Positions 46,331 through 58,569 of a stretch of 64,000 nucleotides of DNA are shown here, piece after piece. Within the stretch, counting starts at the first letter, position 1. Each line of letters opens with the position of its first letter. A program made the translations under genes and the position numbers. Under the pieces are notes generated by a model that ran no database searches, was not told where the DNA came from, and saw only the letters and a list, made by a program, of their open reading frames with translations. The stretch is from Paracyclopina nana (Eukaryota > Arthropoda > Copepoda > Cyclopoida > Cyclopettidae), in the NCBI GenBank assembly GCA_019096065.1, contig JAGUCH010000001.1, positions 15,810,001 to 15,874,000 on the forward strand, read 5' to 3'.

Positions 46331-49300
46331 ACATGTTTTTCAATGTTTTTATGGCGAATTAGCTAATACTCGCCGGAATTCTTTATGGTTGCTCCGGAAT
46401 GATGACAGAGTCTGTTTATAGCTCGCGGTAGCCATTTCGGTGTCGAAAAAAGGTCCGATAAGATAGATTTCGGTTTCTGACGGATGCACGGGGCGGAGCT
46501 ACGTTGCCCATTCTCATTAAAGTTCGAATGGTCACGAGGATTTTTAGAGTCACAGGTGGCAAATGCCACTTCACAGCTGACTTAACAGTAATGAGCAAGA
46601 GGCCGGCAGCTAGCGGCGGATCAGGTTAACTGAAACCTTTTACCGATGATCATAAAAAGACCGTTTTTATCAATCTGGCTCCACTTTTATCAAGCAGCCA
46701 CTTGATATCAGAGAATGCAAGCAATGCTCGCTCTTTTCAGCTCAAAAGAGTTGACGATGAGCTCCTCGAAATCTCCCCCAAAGACTTGACAAAATAGTCT
46801 TCACCCTTGGCCAAAGCCTTAGCCGCAGATGTGACAAAGCGTCTAGTTGAAGCCCTGTGATTTGCATATCTTTGGTTTTTTTCTTCAATGGCGCTACCGG
46901 AGCAGAAGCATGATCATGATGAAGGGGCCAAACATCTGCCCTTAATTGTTGCCTTGTCGCAATTTTCGCTAAAGCCCATATTAACTTTGTACTATCAACA
47001 GCTGCTTGAAGAAATCCCAAGCACAATAGCCCAAGCCAGGTCATTTAGAATTTTCTCCTGCAAGCCATTATCATTTGAGCAACAACAAACATTGGAAAAA
47101 ACCATTCAGAATCGATGAAGCATAGATGAATGGGAGCAATTTTGAAGTAGCAGGCAACAAGAAAACTGTTTTTCAGCTCCTCGAAGCAAGAAAAGCGTTA
47201 GGCCAAAAAAGAGTTGAATTAATTCACCTCATCCCTTTTGGGTTATCGCTGTTGACAAAACAGCGTTACCAGATTGCTTCCTATTTTGAATTTCTTAGAA
47301 AATGAAGCCATTCAAAGGCTGGCTTTGTTTCGAGAAACTGACTCGTGTCCTATTTTTCCAATTTCTAAGCCGAAATTCCCAGGTGGTTATAAGCACAAAA
47401 ATAGAGGCGATAACGAGATTCTTTAGTAATTGGGAGCTTTTTCCCTCTATAGCACAGAGGATATTGAAAAAGCTGACTGACACGTTCAAATCACTTGTTT
47501 CCTTTACCACCTGCTGAGATTGCTTTAAAAGAAGACTGAGAGCTTTTTGGTCAAAAAGAAGCTTCTGGTCAGAACTTTTTTTCGGTGGTGGCTTGCAAAC
47601 AGACACCTTCTTTTGTACTGAACTTCCCTTCATGCATAAAAACCTTGAACAAACCATAAAGAAACTTTGATGAATTGAAAGAAAAATCAGCTGCTACAGC
47701 TCACAACCGCGCCGTGAAAAATTGTCGACAAAGTGCAGGATATCCTAAGAATTACTCACGAGGGTTTCTCCTGGCTTTTTTCATTCATTTTCAAAGGTGT
47801 ATCTTGTGAATATGGCACAATTAAGGACAAGGCAGGAGAATTGCTTTCTTTCAGTCATAGGCACACTTAAAAGCAGTCAGAAACATTGTTGTAAAACTTT
47901 GTGGAGCTTTTTAAAGAGACCACGGATCTTTTATTCCGTCCATATTGCCCTGAACTGGAGATAATTTTAAATTGCAAAGCGAAATGTTTTGCGAATAGTA
48001 AGCTAACTATGTAATGTCAGAACCAAACGTTATTTTGAAAAAAGGAAACCTTTTGAGGGTCTTTATTCTTAAAAAGTCAATCACTTACAAAGAATACTTG
48101 AAATTATGCCCTGTTTTTTATGTCTAAATGTCTTACCTTCCGAAAGACGTTGTCGTAATTCCACGAATTTCTGTGCACTGTCATTGCCGACAAGAACTAT
48201 TGCAAAAACTTGTTTATGCATGCACTAAACTTAGGAAAATACTCGAAAAAACTTTTTTGGGAAAGGAGAAAAATTGTTTATGATAATATCAACACAATTC
48301 ACAACATGAGTCTTCAGCCGTCAGCTGATGCATCGGATCGGTCTTATGCCAACTTTTAAGAAAACGCCGTCAACTTATGCGGTTGAGCGTTCTCTGGTGA
48401 AACACATTCGTCACATTCAAAAGCTAAATTTGACTTAACTCTTTCTAAGAGAAGAAAGCCGATTTATGGCGAGAAAAATGTTTATAACGAGGATACAAAA
48501 ATGCTCATTTTGCCCATAAAAATTCTGCTCGGTCTCAAGCTGAACTTGCATAAAGGTTGTCAGTAGAAGAGTCATTTTTTACACTTTTCATGCCTTTACG
48601 TTAACAAATCACTATGAGTATAACTGACATTATAGTTTTTAATCGCGTGTAAGTATTTTTAACGAATTCGCATAGGAAAATCCAACCGTGGCAATTGCCA
48701 TTTTGAAGCATAAACACTTGCTTTATGGCTTGTATTGGGTACTTCTTTTATATGATTCAAACTGATCCATCATCTGTTATGATTTGTCCAGCCTATTCTT
48801 CAGCAAAGAAAAAAGCATACAAATTGATTCATCGCCAATGGTTCATTCAAATACGCAAACATTTACAATGCCTGTAAATCAATTTCTGATACGGTTATTG
48901 AATGATTCATGGAAACTGCTTTAAGCTTAGTCAATTGTTATACAATGGAAAAAATAAAAACCTGAGGAGAAAAGGGAATCTTTTCACAAATGTCCCTATT
49001 AAATGACTACCACAGCCTTGATTTATGGAAAGTTAGAAAGCCTTTGATTTTGACATGGTGAAGCTTTGTAAGATTGCTAAGTGAAGCCTCGCGCTTGCGC
49101 GGGCATTTTGAATTGCTGGCCATTGAAAAGTTGTGCTTCATTGTAGCCCGTGCCATCCATTAGAGCTAGCACGAAGATTAGAGAGACCCCAATTCCTTTC
49201 TTCAGTAGGTGGTCTTTGTGCGATCAATCACTGTTAGAAATTTATTTGCAGTCTCAGGCATGCAGAATTGCCCACTTATATTGCACGTTACTCAAATAAA

Positions 49301-50497
49301 TTGAGATCCTTGGTTTTACCAAGATTCCAGAATCTTTACTTTGCCTTTAAATGGGAAAACTGCCCAAACTGGCTTTAATGAATACAGAGGCAAACAAACT
49401 ATATTATTGAAGATTCTATGAATTTTGGTGGGACAGTCTGCAAAATAAAAAAGGCCGATTTTCTAACAGTGTCTCACTCGTCCGTTTCCTTTCTATTCAA
49501 CAGGCTTTTGAGTACAGCAGAGCAGCTGACATGTGAAACCACTTGCACATGTACTTTTCTCCACATATGCTTCACTGCCTTTGCCAATGGTGACCATTTG
49601 AAGAGCAGCTTCACCTGCCTTCAGTTGCTTTCAGAATTCTTGGCCATCAATTCCCCATCACATTTTGCATGAATTCACAAGAAGCATTTTTTCTCTCTCT
49701 CTCGGGGTTTTTTTTTGTGTGTCAAAAAATGGCGTCTTCTTCCAATTTTCACGGATTTGCCATAGCCTACTAATCCACTTAGGCGTATTATTATTCCTCT
49801 TTTCAAATTCTTTAGCACCAAGCTCGCAATCCATTTTAGCCTTCTTTTTAAAGAAAAAGCCATTTAAGAAAAAGCCTTGACATTAGAAATGATGATAGAA
49901 AATGCTAAGAAAGCTGAAATATCATAGCGAGCTTCCTACTTGGAATGGACAGCCCAAGCTGCTTTTTTGAATTCCAAGGGCTTTTTGAGTGCTGAAATGC
50001 CAGCAGATTTATATTACATAGACATTCTTGGTATGCTTGCTGTCATAACTTGCTAAACTAAGCCTTGATCCTAAATACCTTTTTCATCGAGGATTAAAGT
50101 CATAGCACTGTTCAATTTTCCCCCCAAACATGTGAGAGGTAAACCATCAACTTGTTGAAAAGTTCACATGAAATCCAGGTTTTTCCAACTTCAACTACAA
50201 TGGGGAATTTTCTGAGGCAAAAATGAAAAAAATTGCTAAAACATGTGCAGATAAAAAATCCTCTATGGCTAAAGAAGAAAAAAGGTCCCATATTGTCTGC
50301 ACAATCAACAGCTGCAGCTGCAGCTCAAAATTCCAACAGTCTCATACACACACACATATACGCGGACCCAGTCATCTACTGATTCTTGCGACGAGAAAAA
50401 GCAGCTGATCAAACAAGACCTTGATTACCTATTGATTGATGACAGAATCCCACACCAGCAAAAAGGTTCCCAAAACAATTCATCAGGTTCAAACTAC

Positions 50498-50555
50498 TGC
50501 GCATGCGCAATTAAGGTGCGCGCCGCGAGCTTCTACGGGTGACTGCGCATGCGCA
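50498..50555. promoter_or_regulatory. Pair of NRF1/Ewg-type palindromes
   Basis: Two perfect TGCGCATGCGCA sites (50498-50509 and 50544-50555), 46 bp apart, enclose a CpG-rich core GGTGCGCGCCGCGAGC. This is the consensus of NRF1 (Erect wing in insects), which marks CpG-type promoters. No gene start is evident beside them. Confidence 0.5.
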
Positions 50556-53410
50556 GTAGAAAGTAAACAAAAACATAAAAAAGAAGGCTTGCTTCACATG
50601 TTCGAGTCCTGGAAGGGATATTATAATTCCCCCAGTAGAGGCTGACAAGTGAGTAAGGCTGTGCACACGAGGACAAAACCCAGGACCAGGTGCCAACTTT
50701 GAGCCTGTTGCGAATGAGAGAATATATCCCATCAATGAGCATGTGTGACGACCCAAAAGACTTCACAACAAGGGGGAAGCCAAATACCCTTTTTCAAAGC
50801 GGAGAAGCTTTGGCTCGAAGAAGGAAACAGTGTAAAGGTGAAAGCTTGCTTTTTCACAAATGTAAGTATCCTAGTATGATCCCCAATTTTTAAGTTTGAC
50901 TGGGTGCATCACTCACTTTTCCGCGAGATGAGCCTGATCCGTTGAAGCCAAGTGCATGAGAATTTCTTCCATCTGCTCATGTAACGGATTTCCGAAACTT
51001 CTGCTCATGCTGCCATGCGTCTGGATTAGAGAGTAAACATGTGCTGCTGAGCTTGTTTTCTTTCAATTACTCCATCGACGAGAGCAAAAACTACTTGTTG
51101 ATTGAGTCATTTGCAAACTGAAAGCTTTTGCACAATGCCGAAATTCTGACTTCCTTAATTGACCTTGGAATGTACTGACACTATACGTATAGTGCTATCG
51201 TTTCCCAATCAGAATATAATTTAAAAAACTTGCTCTAATTCGAGATAGCTGAAATGCAGTACGTTGATTGATTAACCTCATCAAACAATCCAGTTGCTGC
51301 CAATGCTTGGGACAACTCTTTTAAGCATTTTTTGCTGATTTTGCACCATGAGAGAATTCAGTCATCGATGAAGATTTTTTTCGGAGCAATATCATTATAT
51401 CGTCTTATTTGTCGTTTTACACCGCTTACTTTCAGCTGCTAGCAGTTATCGAGATTTATCTCCTCTCGGAATCTTTTATTTCTTTGAATGTTGCTCTAAT
51501 TTTGGGGGCGAATTTGAGTGGGAAAAAGTCACGACGAGCATATTTGAGCTGGAAAGCCAAAAGCTCCCACAATGGAGTATGGTATTTCCCATAATTTCAC
51601 AAATAGTCCTTACATATTCTGACATCTGCGTTCAAAGGCAATGAAATCAAGCTTCATTTGGCATTTTTCCGATTTTCAAAGACTTTTTCATCTGCCTGCC
51701 CCAAATGCTACAAAAGGCAGGAGCAATGCTACAAACAGATTGCTATCAAGCGGAGATGCATGGGAAACGGCGGCAAAAAATGGCTCAAAAAGTGGAATAA
51801 TGAAACGAGGTTCATCTGCAGCGAGATTTGGCGTTCTCCTTTGGATAATCATTCGGAGCTGAATTAATACAGAATGCAGATTCAGCAATTGAGTGAAGCA
51901 AAGTTGCCAAAAGCCCATCAAAGATTATATTTGGAATCAATTGTTTTTATCAATATCCAATTTAAGAAATATAGCGCAGACTTTATAATACCTTTAGTGC
52001 AATGCTTCAATACACTGCTAGATTTACTCTCCTGAAACCTCACATGGAAGCATGATGTGTGAAAAAAAATAGTTTTCGGTTCCATTTCTCATTGAGTAAG
52101 GGTGGTCGGTCTGCTTTTTTGTGTGTGCCCAACAATCTAACATGTGAATGGAGTCGCCCAAATGCATTCTGGGGCTACTTAAATGCAACACCTGCCCCAA
52201 AAACGAACCTTTTGCTTTATTTCTTTGTCGCTACTTCTTTTTTATTTGGGGGTCGCGCGCGCACACACAAAATTCGAAAAGACCTCAAAATGGGATTTTC
52301 AATGCTTCCAATATTGAAAGGGGCCGCATCGCATAGCAAGCCTCAAAGTGATTCTCATGACACTTTAAATAAGAATCCGGCTTGATTGATTTTCTTATAC
52401 ATGTAAGGCTAAATCCAGCCGGCGATTTTCCGCCAAAGGGAGCTTTTGGCTCGTGCAAGAGCTAGGGAAACGTGTGTAAGGAAGCTCACCTAAGGCCATG
52501 TTCATCTACTCGGGTTTTTTGACAAGTGACCACACCCCAACTTTCAATACCCATTTTAAGCTCCTTTGAGGTGATTAATGGTGGCACACGATCGCAAGAC
52601 TTGACGGAATCAGCAAGACGAATCAATAGAATACAGAAATCCCCAGGAAAAAAAAGCCCACGTGATGTAGTATTTTGTGACGTACGTATCAATTGGCAGC
52701 CATTCATTTGGAGTCAGTGAACCCGTTGAAATCTCTTGTTTGTGTCATCCTCGTAAACTGATAATTGGGATCATGACAAGATGATGCCCCCCGCGCAGTA
52801 GAACATACTGCAGTAGTAGTAAATAAGGTAAGCAAGGGTCACCTGCAAATTAGAGCTGAAACTTGGAACATGTCGACCGCCCAATGAGCTTGAGCACCTG
52901 CCTGCCTTCAAAATGATCTCTCACCTGCGGAAGAGACCTCCCATCATCAGCTTTAGGAAGCTCCTTCACTACCACATATACCAATTAATCTTCATCCTCA
53001 ATGGAAAGTGGAAAGTCATCCTCGACGAGAAAGGTCAACGGAGCTTTTTTCCTATGAAAACGATCAGCGTCAATTTACAAAGAATCTGACGCAATCATTT
53101 CTAAGCTAAACGCAAACGGTTATTTTTCAAATACGTGAAATACCATTAATCCATTGAATCTATGTTATAGCTCCTTTTTGGTACACTTATGCTTTGCAAT
53201 AGATCATCTTGCTTTGCAGTTATTAGGCTTTGCACGTATTTTTACAGTGATGACGATGAGAGCCGCGATTATAAGGCTACGTCAAAAATTATACTAGCTC
53301 GTAGAGCAGCTTTTGTACTATTTTAATCTAAGCCACATCAGCCTAAAAATGAGCCGTGAATATTTTCATCTTACTTACTGTTTTGTCCATGCTTTAATTT
53401 TTCGCTGCTT

Positions 53411-53570
53411 AGGGCGTTCTCATATTGGACTTTAGCTTACCAAAACCTGATTTTGGTTAACCAAAAACTGGTTTTAGTAAAGCTCTATGTAGTGGCTACC
53501 TACCGAAAACTGGTTTTTGGTTAACCAAAATCAGGTTTTGGTAAGCTAAAGTCCAATATGAGAACGCCCT
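53411..53570. mobile_element. Fold-back MITE, about 160 bp
   Basis: Near-perfect inverted repeat: arms of about 64 bp (53411-53474 and 53507-53570) start AGGGCGTTCTCATATTGGAC and include CCAAAACC and GGTTAACC, around a spacer of about 32 bp. It would form a long hairpin as RNA or single-stranded DNA. No clear target duplication was found. Confidence 0.75.
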
Positions 53571-54611
53571 CATATCAAATGCTAACTTATTGCAACGCCT
53601 GATTTTTCTTTCAATTTTCGATAGAGAAGAAGTATCCACAGCACAAAATTGATTGCAAAGCTACTTATTTTGGATTACTCTATTAGCCGAACTCTCCCTA
53701 ATTCAAAGCATAATAGAACGGAATTACAGAAAGGAAGATTCTTGAGGAAATCTTATACAAAAAATGAAAGTCTTTTTTAGTGATTAATCCGAGTATATGC
53801 GTGCCATCGATTTTAAAAACAGTCCCAATTAAGATAAACAACTTAGAAGGAGCCCCAAAAGTGCAATGTTTGCTTTTATCCAAAATGATTATTTTCAAAA
53901 ACTGCCATCGCTAGATAGAGGGCATTTGAAAAAGGTTGAGAGATCTTAAGTGGCAAATTTCCGCTTGTTAACAGGATTCTGAGCTGACATTAAAAATATC
54001 AAGATAATTATATGATTAGTCAGAACTCAATCAGCATTTATGATTTTCGCCTCACAGATTTCCTGCTGCATTATTTATGCTAGGCGTGCGCTATCTTTAT
54101 CAAATCATGCTGTGCACTTCGACGCTCTTCGTTCTGCTATTTTTAAATGAAAAAAAAAGATAAGTACATTGGGCGTGACTTGTACATGTTTAAGATCAGA
54201 GACATGATTTATGGTATTTTTCTTGGTCAGGCGTAGACGGGAAACGCGTACGAGCCGAAAAATAGTAATTGCGCGCGCGACTGCTTACTCTCCTTACTCT
54301 CGCGTATCCTCTTTGACAAGGATTATCTAAGAAAAAGTGAAAGAAAGCACCATAATGAAACAGTATCCGCCGGGCTCGTAAACCATCAGGATATCCTTTG
54401 CTAAAGAGAACAATTTGTGATTCAGGGTAAGCATGTTAAAAAATTGAAAGGTAGAACAAATTAAAGCTTAAATAACTTGTAAGTAAAGCAATGCAATCAA
54501 TTTTGCATTGTTCAAATGATAGAGTTTCTGCGTGTGTGTCAAGCAAATCGCTAATAAGCGAATTTCATTGCCAGAGTCTAAAAAATGCATTTTCAACTTG
54601 GTTTTTCAGAA

Positions 54612-57600
54612 ATGAGCTTGATCAATCACAGGCCAGTGTCTCCGTCTCCGTCATACTCGAAGAAAACGCAAGACGTTTTGCAGCACAAAATTCTGCGCGA
54701 GGAAATTCAGCAGTATTACTTGAACCAGCAGAAATTGAAGCAGAAGCAGCAGCAGGAGAAGTCAAATCGCAATGCGCGAGCCCAAAGGGAGAGACAGCCA
54801 CGTGGGTCGACCATTTTGGCAGCTGCCAATGCTGGCATGGTGGCAGTGGGTCCAATTCCTCTGGATGTGGGCAAGAAAAAGGCAGCCACACCTTCCTACA
54901 CACCTGCAGCACCTTTGCCCTCGCCGGTTGCTCAACGAAAAATTTCCGAAAACCAAGCCGGAGGAGGTACGCGAACAATCGATAATCAAAAAAATCAAGT
55001 AGGAAAACGAGCTTTATAACCTGATATAAATACTCCTCATTAAAAAATTTCCAGTTTTTAACGTGAAGGGTCATTATCAGGAAAATGCTTTCTATGAGGT
55101 ATATCAACTGCAGGATCTGAAATATCGTATTTCCCAGGAAAATTCCTATATCTTACGAGGAAATCAGAGCTTTCTTTTTTATTATGATTACCAGATATGA
55201 AAGCCTTGAAGAAGAAAAAGGTTCGACCCTCAATGCTCAAAATGCATGACCCCTCGAGCAAAGAAAGCAATTCTCCCCCTCGAAGCAGCACATCACCAAC
55301 CATCTCAAGTATGACTTCATCTGCTTCATCTTTGGAGTCCTACAACACGTTTAACAACAGTCCTCGATCGCCAAAGACGCCGAGGTCGCCGAGGATGGCT
55401 TACTCTTTTTCCGTAAGTGTTGACTTTTCATTAGGGCAACTGGCAATTTCAGAGCTTTCTTCAACTGTTTTTCAGAAGGATCATTTGGGCCAGCCAATGA
55501 GGCACATAGCGTTGCCCCCGTTGAGCCCCATACCCCCCTCCCCTCTGCCTGGCGGGGGCATAAGGTCGCCAGCTCATGGCCATTTACCAGCAACGTTTAA
55601 TGAAATTATCCAAAGGATGAACGGCAGCTCGGACAGGGTTAATTACTCAGCTCAGAATTCCCCTGGGAGATCCCCTTCGCCCATCCGAAATGGCAATTTA
55701 GCGAAATTGGCTTCAAGGAGAAAGTCAGTGGCTCAAAAGAGGCGAACTTCCAACTTTCTTGAGCTGCCAGGTAACAAATAAGCAGAGTTTTCCTTCCGAG
55801 GTTGCGTGAGTATCTTTCAAGAATTCCCGCCACTCGTGCGCCTTTCTCTTCATAAAAAAGCAATCTTTTGTGTCACATGCCATAACATCTGTGAAAACTT
55901 TCTGCTTACTAAAAGAAAAGTTGGGAAAACTCATTTTGGGGCTAGCAAAGTTTTGTCATTTGACTTGGACTCTATTATATATGATGTAATTGAAAAAAAA
56001 ATGGTTGCTCTTTTTTTCTTCAGTATCTGATTATGAGATGAGGCAGAGGAGATATTGCAGTTTGCCAGAGACAGCCTACAACCCAAGGAACCTTCCCAAC
56101 GAGCTCTACAGATTAAGGTCATTCTCAATCAAGCCCAACGGAAGCTTAGTGAAGCATGGTGATTTAATTGCATCTCGGAGAAAATCAAGATCCTCAGCCG
56201 GATCTGCGTCTAATACAACTTCAAGGTAATAACCTTGGTACTACTTTTTAGCCAGATAATCTCCTTTGAAAAAAGAGCTCAAAACGTACTCTGCTTGTCG
56301 AGAGAAAGTGTACTCCATAATGACAATGAGGCAGCAAATCAAAGCACTACTAAAACAAGCTCCTCAATCAAGACCTGTTTGTCACCTTTCCAGAAACAAT
56401 AGCCCTTATGGCAGCCAAAATGGAAGCCGCACTGGAAGCTGCAGTGGAAGTCGGAGTGGAAGTCGCGATGCTTCGCCCAGGGCCAAATCTCCAGCGGTGG
56501 AAAGTGCATTCAGCTTTTCCAGCTCCTCCATCAATCGATCCCATCGAATTTCCTCAGATGAGCACGGTTATGAGGACCAATCAGACCTGGAAGACGAGGA
56601 CGAAAAGGACAAATTTAGGGTGTGCATTTTAGGCCACAACGGCGTGGGAAAAACGGCCCTGGTCAACCAATTTCTCACTTCGGAATACATGAACACCTAC
56701 GACGCTTCTCTAGGTATACTACATAATACTGTACTGGGAATACTGTAAAAAGTCCGCAATGTCAAAAGTCCTTATATATAAAATCCTCATGTAAAAAGTC
56801 CTAATATATGAAGTCCTAATGTAAAAAGTCCTGATGTAAAAAGTACACTCTACAAAGACTATTTTTGTACAGATATCAATAATAATTCTTTGATAAAACA
56901 TTAATGCATGCATCTAATTTGTGAAACAAAGTTACCGACGCTGCTTTGATTGAATAATGTTTGACTTATCAATGAAAGAGTCTTCTGTATTTATTCGCTT
57001 TTTCTGACTTTGTTCAATTGGAAATTGGCTACTTTGTAAAACAGGGCTGAAGTCTGATGTATCTTCAGTTTCCTGTTCAAGTTCAGTGGCCTTATGGACT
57101 GATAATGGCCTTATGGACTGGTAATGGGGATTAATAAACTAATAATTAGTAAAAAAAAAATTTTGGGTCAGCCTTTCCACAAATTCAAGTCTTAAGGCTT
57201 CATAGATCTTCATTAAAGATTTAATAGGATCCTTTAGAATATCATCCCTCAAATGATTGCATCAGTACCATTTGATATTCCCGTGAGCAGAACACAATCC
57301 AAGAGTTAAAATTAGAATCACAAGAAGATATAGATAAACTTTTTAATCTACTTGTATTAAGGTTCATATTATTGTATTTATGGTCTTTTATAAAAATTGG
57401 GACTTCACATAAAAGGACTTTTGATATCTGGTCTTTATATGAGCGGACTTTTAGTATCTGGACTTTTTGCAGCCGGACTTTTTTTATCTGGATATTTCAC
57501 ATCGCGGACTTTTTACAGTACATCCCATTAGTGTTAATCACTATGATGACAAGCTGCTTTCTAATGCAGATGATGAATACGATGAAAGGTCAGTGAGCGT

Positions 57601-58569
57601 CTCCCTTGATGGGGAGGAATCAGAGCTGATTTTTATCGACCACACAGCTGGGGAAATGTCTGTAAGTGGATATATGCAATTATGACTTAATGAGTCGCAA
57701 AATTAATGTGTGTCAAATAGGTGGAAAACACGTTACCCACCTACGAGCCTCATGCCATCATTATCGTCTATTCCATCACGGACAGAATCAGCTTCAAAAC
57801 AGCTGAGGACATTCTGGGCTATCTCTGGAGATTTGGCTACCAAATCAACAGGAGCCTCATTTTGGTCGCCAACAAAGTCGACTTGGAAAGGTCACGTGTC
57901 ATCTCTACTGAAGGTAAAATTGCTTCCCAGTTCCTTCTTCTTATAATAGAAATTTAATGCAATTTTGCCAACCAGTTTTAACTGTATAGTATATAAGACT
58001 TAGCTTATGGAGTTTTTCACGTTTTCTGTAAAACCAGCTCAATTATGACCCTAAAAAGCTTTGAATTGGCGCAATTCTTCAATTTATAGTAATTTATGAC
58101 TTCAAAAGATAGTGTTTTTTTAGCCAATGATTTTTGCTCAAAACGCCTACACTAGCTCCACTGGTTGCACATGCAAACAATGCTTTATCTGGCAAAAAAG
58201 CTCTCTTTTAAGTGGTCTATTTTTTGCCTCATACTTTTAGAAGGCCGCAATTTGGCACGCTCCTGCGAGGCCAAATTCATCGAAACTTCAGCTGGAATTG
58301 AGCACAACGTGGACGAACTTTTGGTCGGCGTTCTGAAGCAAATTCGCCTTCGGATCGAACTGACAACAATGTCGAGCTCTGTCAAGAAAATATCAGATGA
58401 CAACCATGTGGTTGTACCGTGTGATGATCATCATCAGAGGGAAAAACGAGATCCTCGTCTTTCGAGTCCATTAAGAACCCTCCAAGTGGCTAGGGACATT
58501 TTGACTCGGATTTGCGTGAAGCCGAGCAAACACCGGCCCCAAGATTGTGAAAATTTGCATATCCTCTAA
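54612..58569 (+). CDS. RGK-family small GTPase (Rad/Gem/Rem type)
   Basis: Ras-related GTPase of the RGK group, which inhibits voltage-gated calcium channels and remodels the cytoskeleton. Exons 54612-54966, 55195-55412, 55476-55770, 56024-56225, 56394-56713, 57570-57661, 57721-57913, 58241-58569 give 667 residues. The first 430 residues are a low-complexity, Ser/Pro/Arg-rich extension with SPSPSY, SPRSPKTPRSPR and SGSRSGSRD runs, far longer than in vertebrate RGKs but usual for insect Rgk proteins. The GTPase domain has G1 GHNGVGKT at 437, G4 NKVD at 545 and G5 ETSA at 573. At G3 it reads FIDHTAGEMS rather than Ras DTAGQE. The C-terminus DCENLHIL matches the RGK signature (C.NL.VL-like) and lacks a CAAX box. 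The coding start follows a splice acceptor by 2 bp, so a 5' exon is missing and an earlier start is possible. Intron 5 holds a TIR element. Confidence 0.93.
56743..57518. mobile_element. TIR element with motif arrays in RGK intron 5
   Basis: The ends are inverted: CTGTAAAAAGTCCGCAATGT at the left, and at the right the complement of CTGTAAAAAGTCCGCGATGT. Each is flanked by TA (56741-56742, 57519-57520), as in Tc1/mariner-type insertions. About 110-130 bp at each end is an array of variants of TGTAAAAAGTCCTAATAT, the arrays facing each other. On the minus strand an open stretch of about 68 codons ending at about 56935 (containing DTSDFSPVLQSSQFPIEQSQ) may be a remnant of an element protein; I do not recognise it. 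The insertion splits the GTPase domain only at intron level. Confidence 0.7.

Larger units (their letters stand above)
39587..54609. other. Gene-poor region between snail and RGK
   Basis: About 15 kb with no recognisable protein-coding exon on either strand; open frames are short and lack familiar domains. It contains a GGTTGCGTGA motif (40595-40604), a TIR element (44160-44912), a dispersed repeat copy (46301-46330), a paired NRF1-type site (50498-50555), a 16-bp palindrome (51179-51194) and a fold-back element (53411-53570). A 5' untranslated exon of the RGK gene probably lies near the right end, because the first coding exon is preceded by a splice acceptor. Long-range enhancers of snail are plausible here but nothing shows them directly. 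Confidence 0.5.

Noticed and set aside
51179..51194. 16-bp perfect palindrome CACTATACGTATAGTG
   Set aside because: No context, no second copy noticed; may be a binding site but nothing supports it.
57089..57126. Two tandem copies of GGCCTTATGGACTG
   Set aside because: Only two units, within a transposon-derived segment; no further meaning can be supported.
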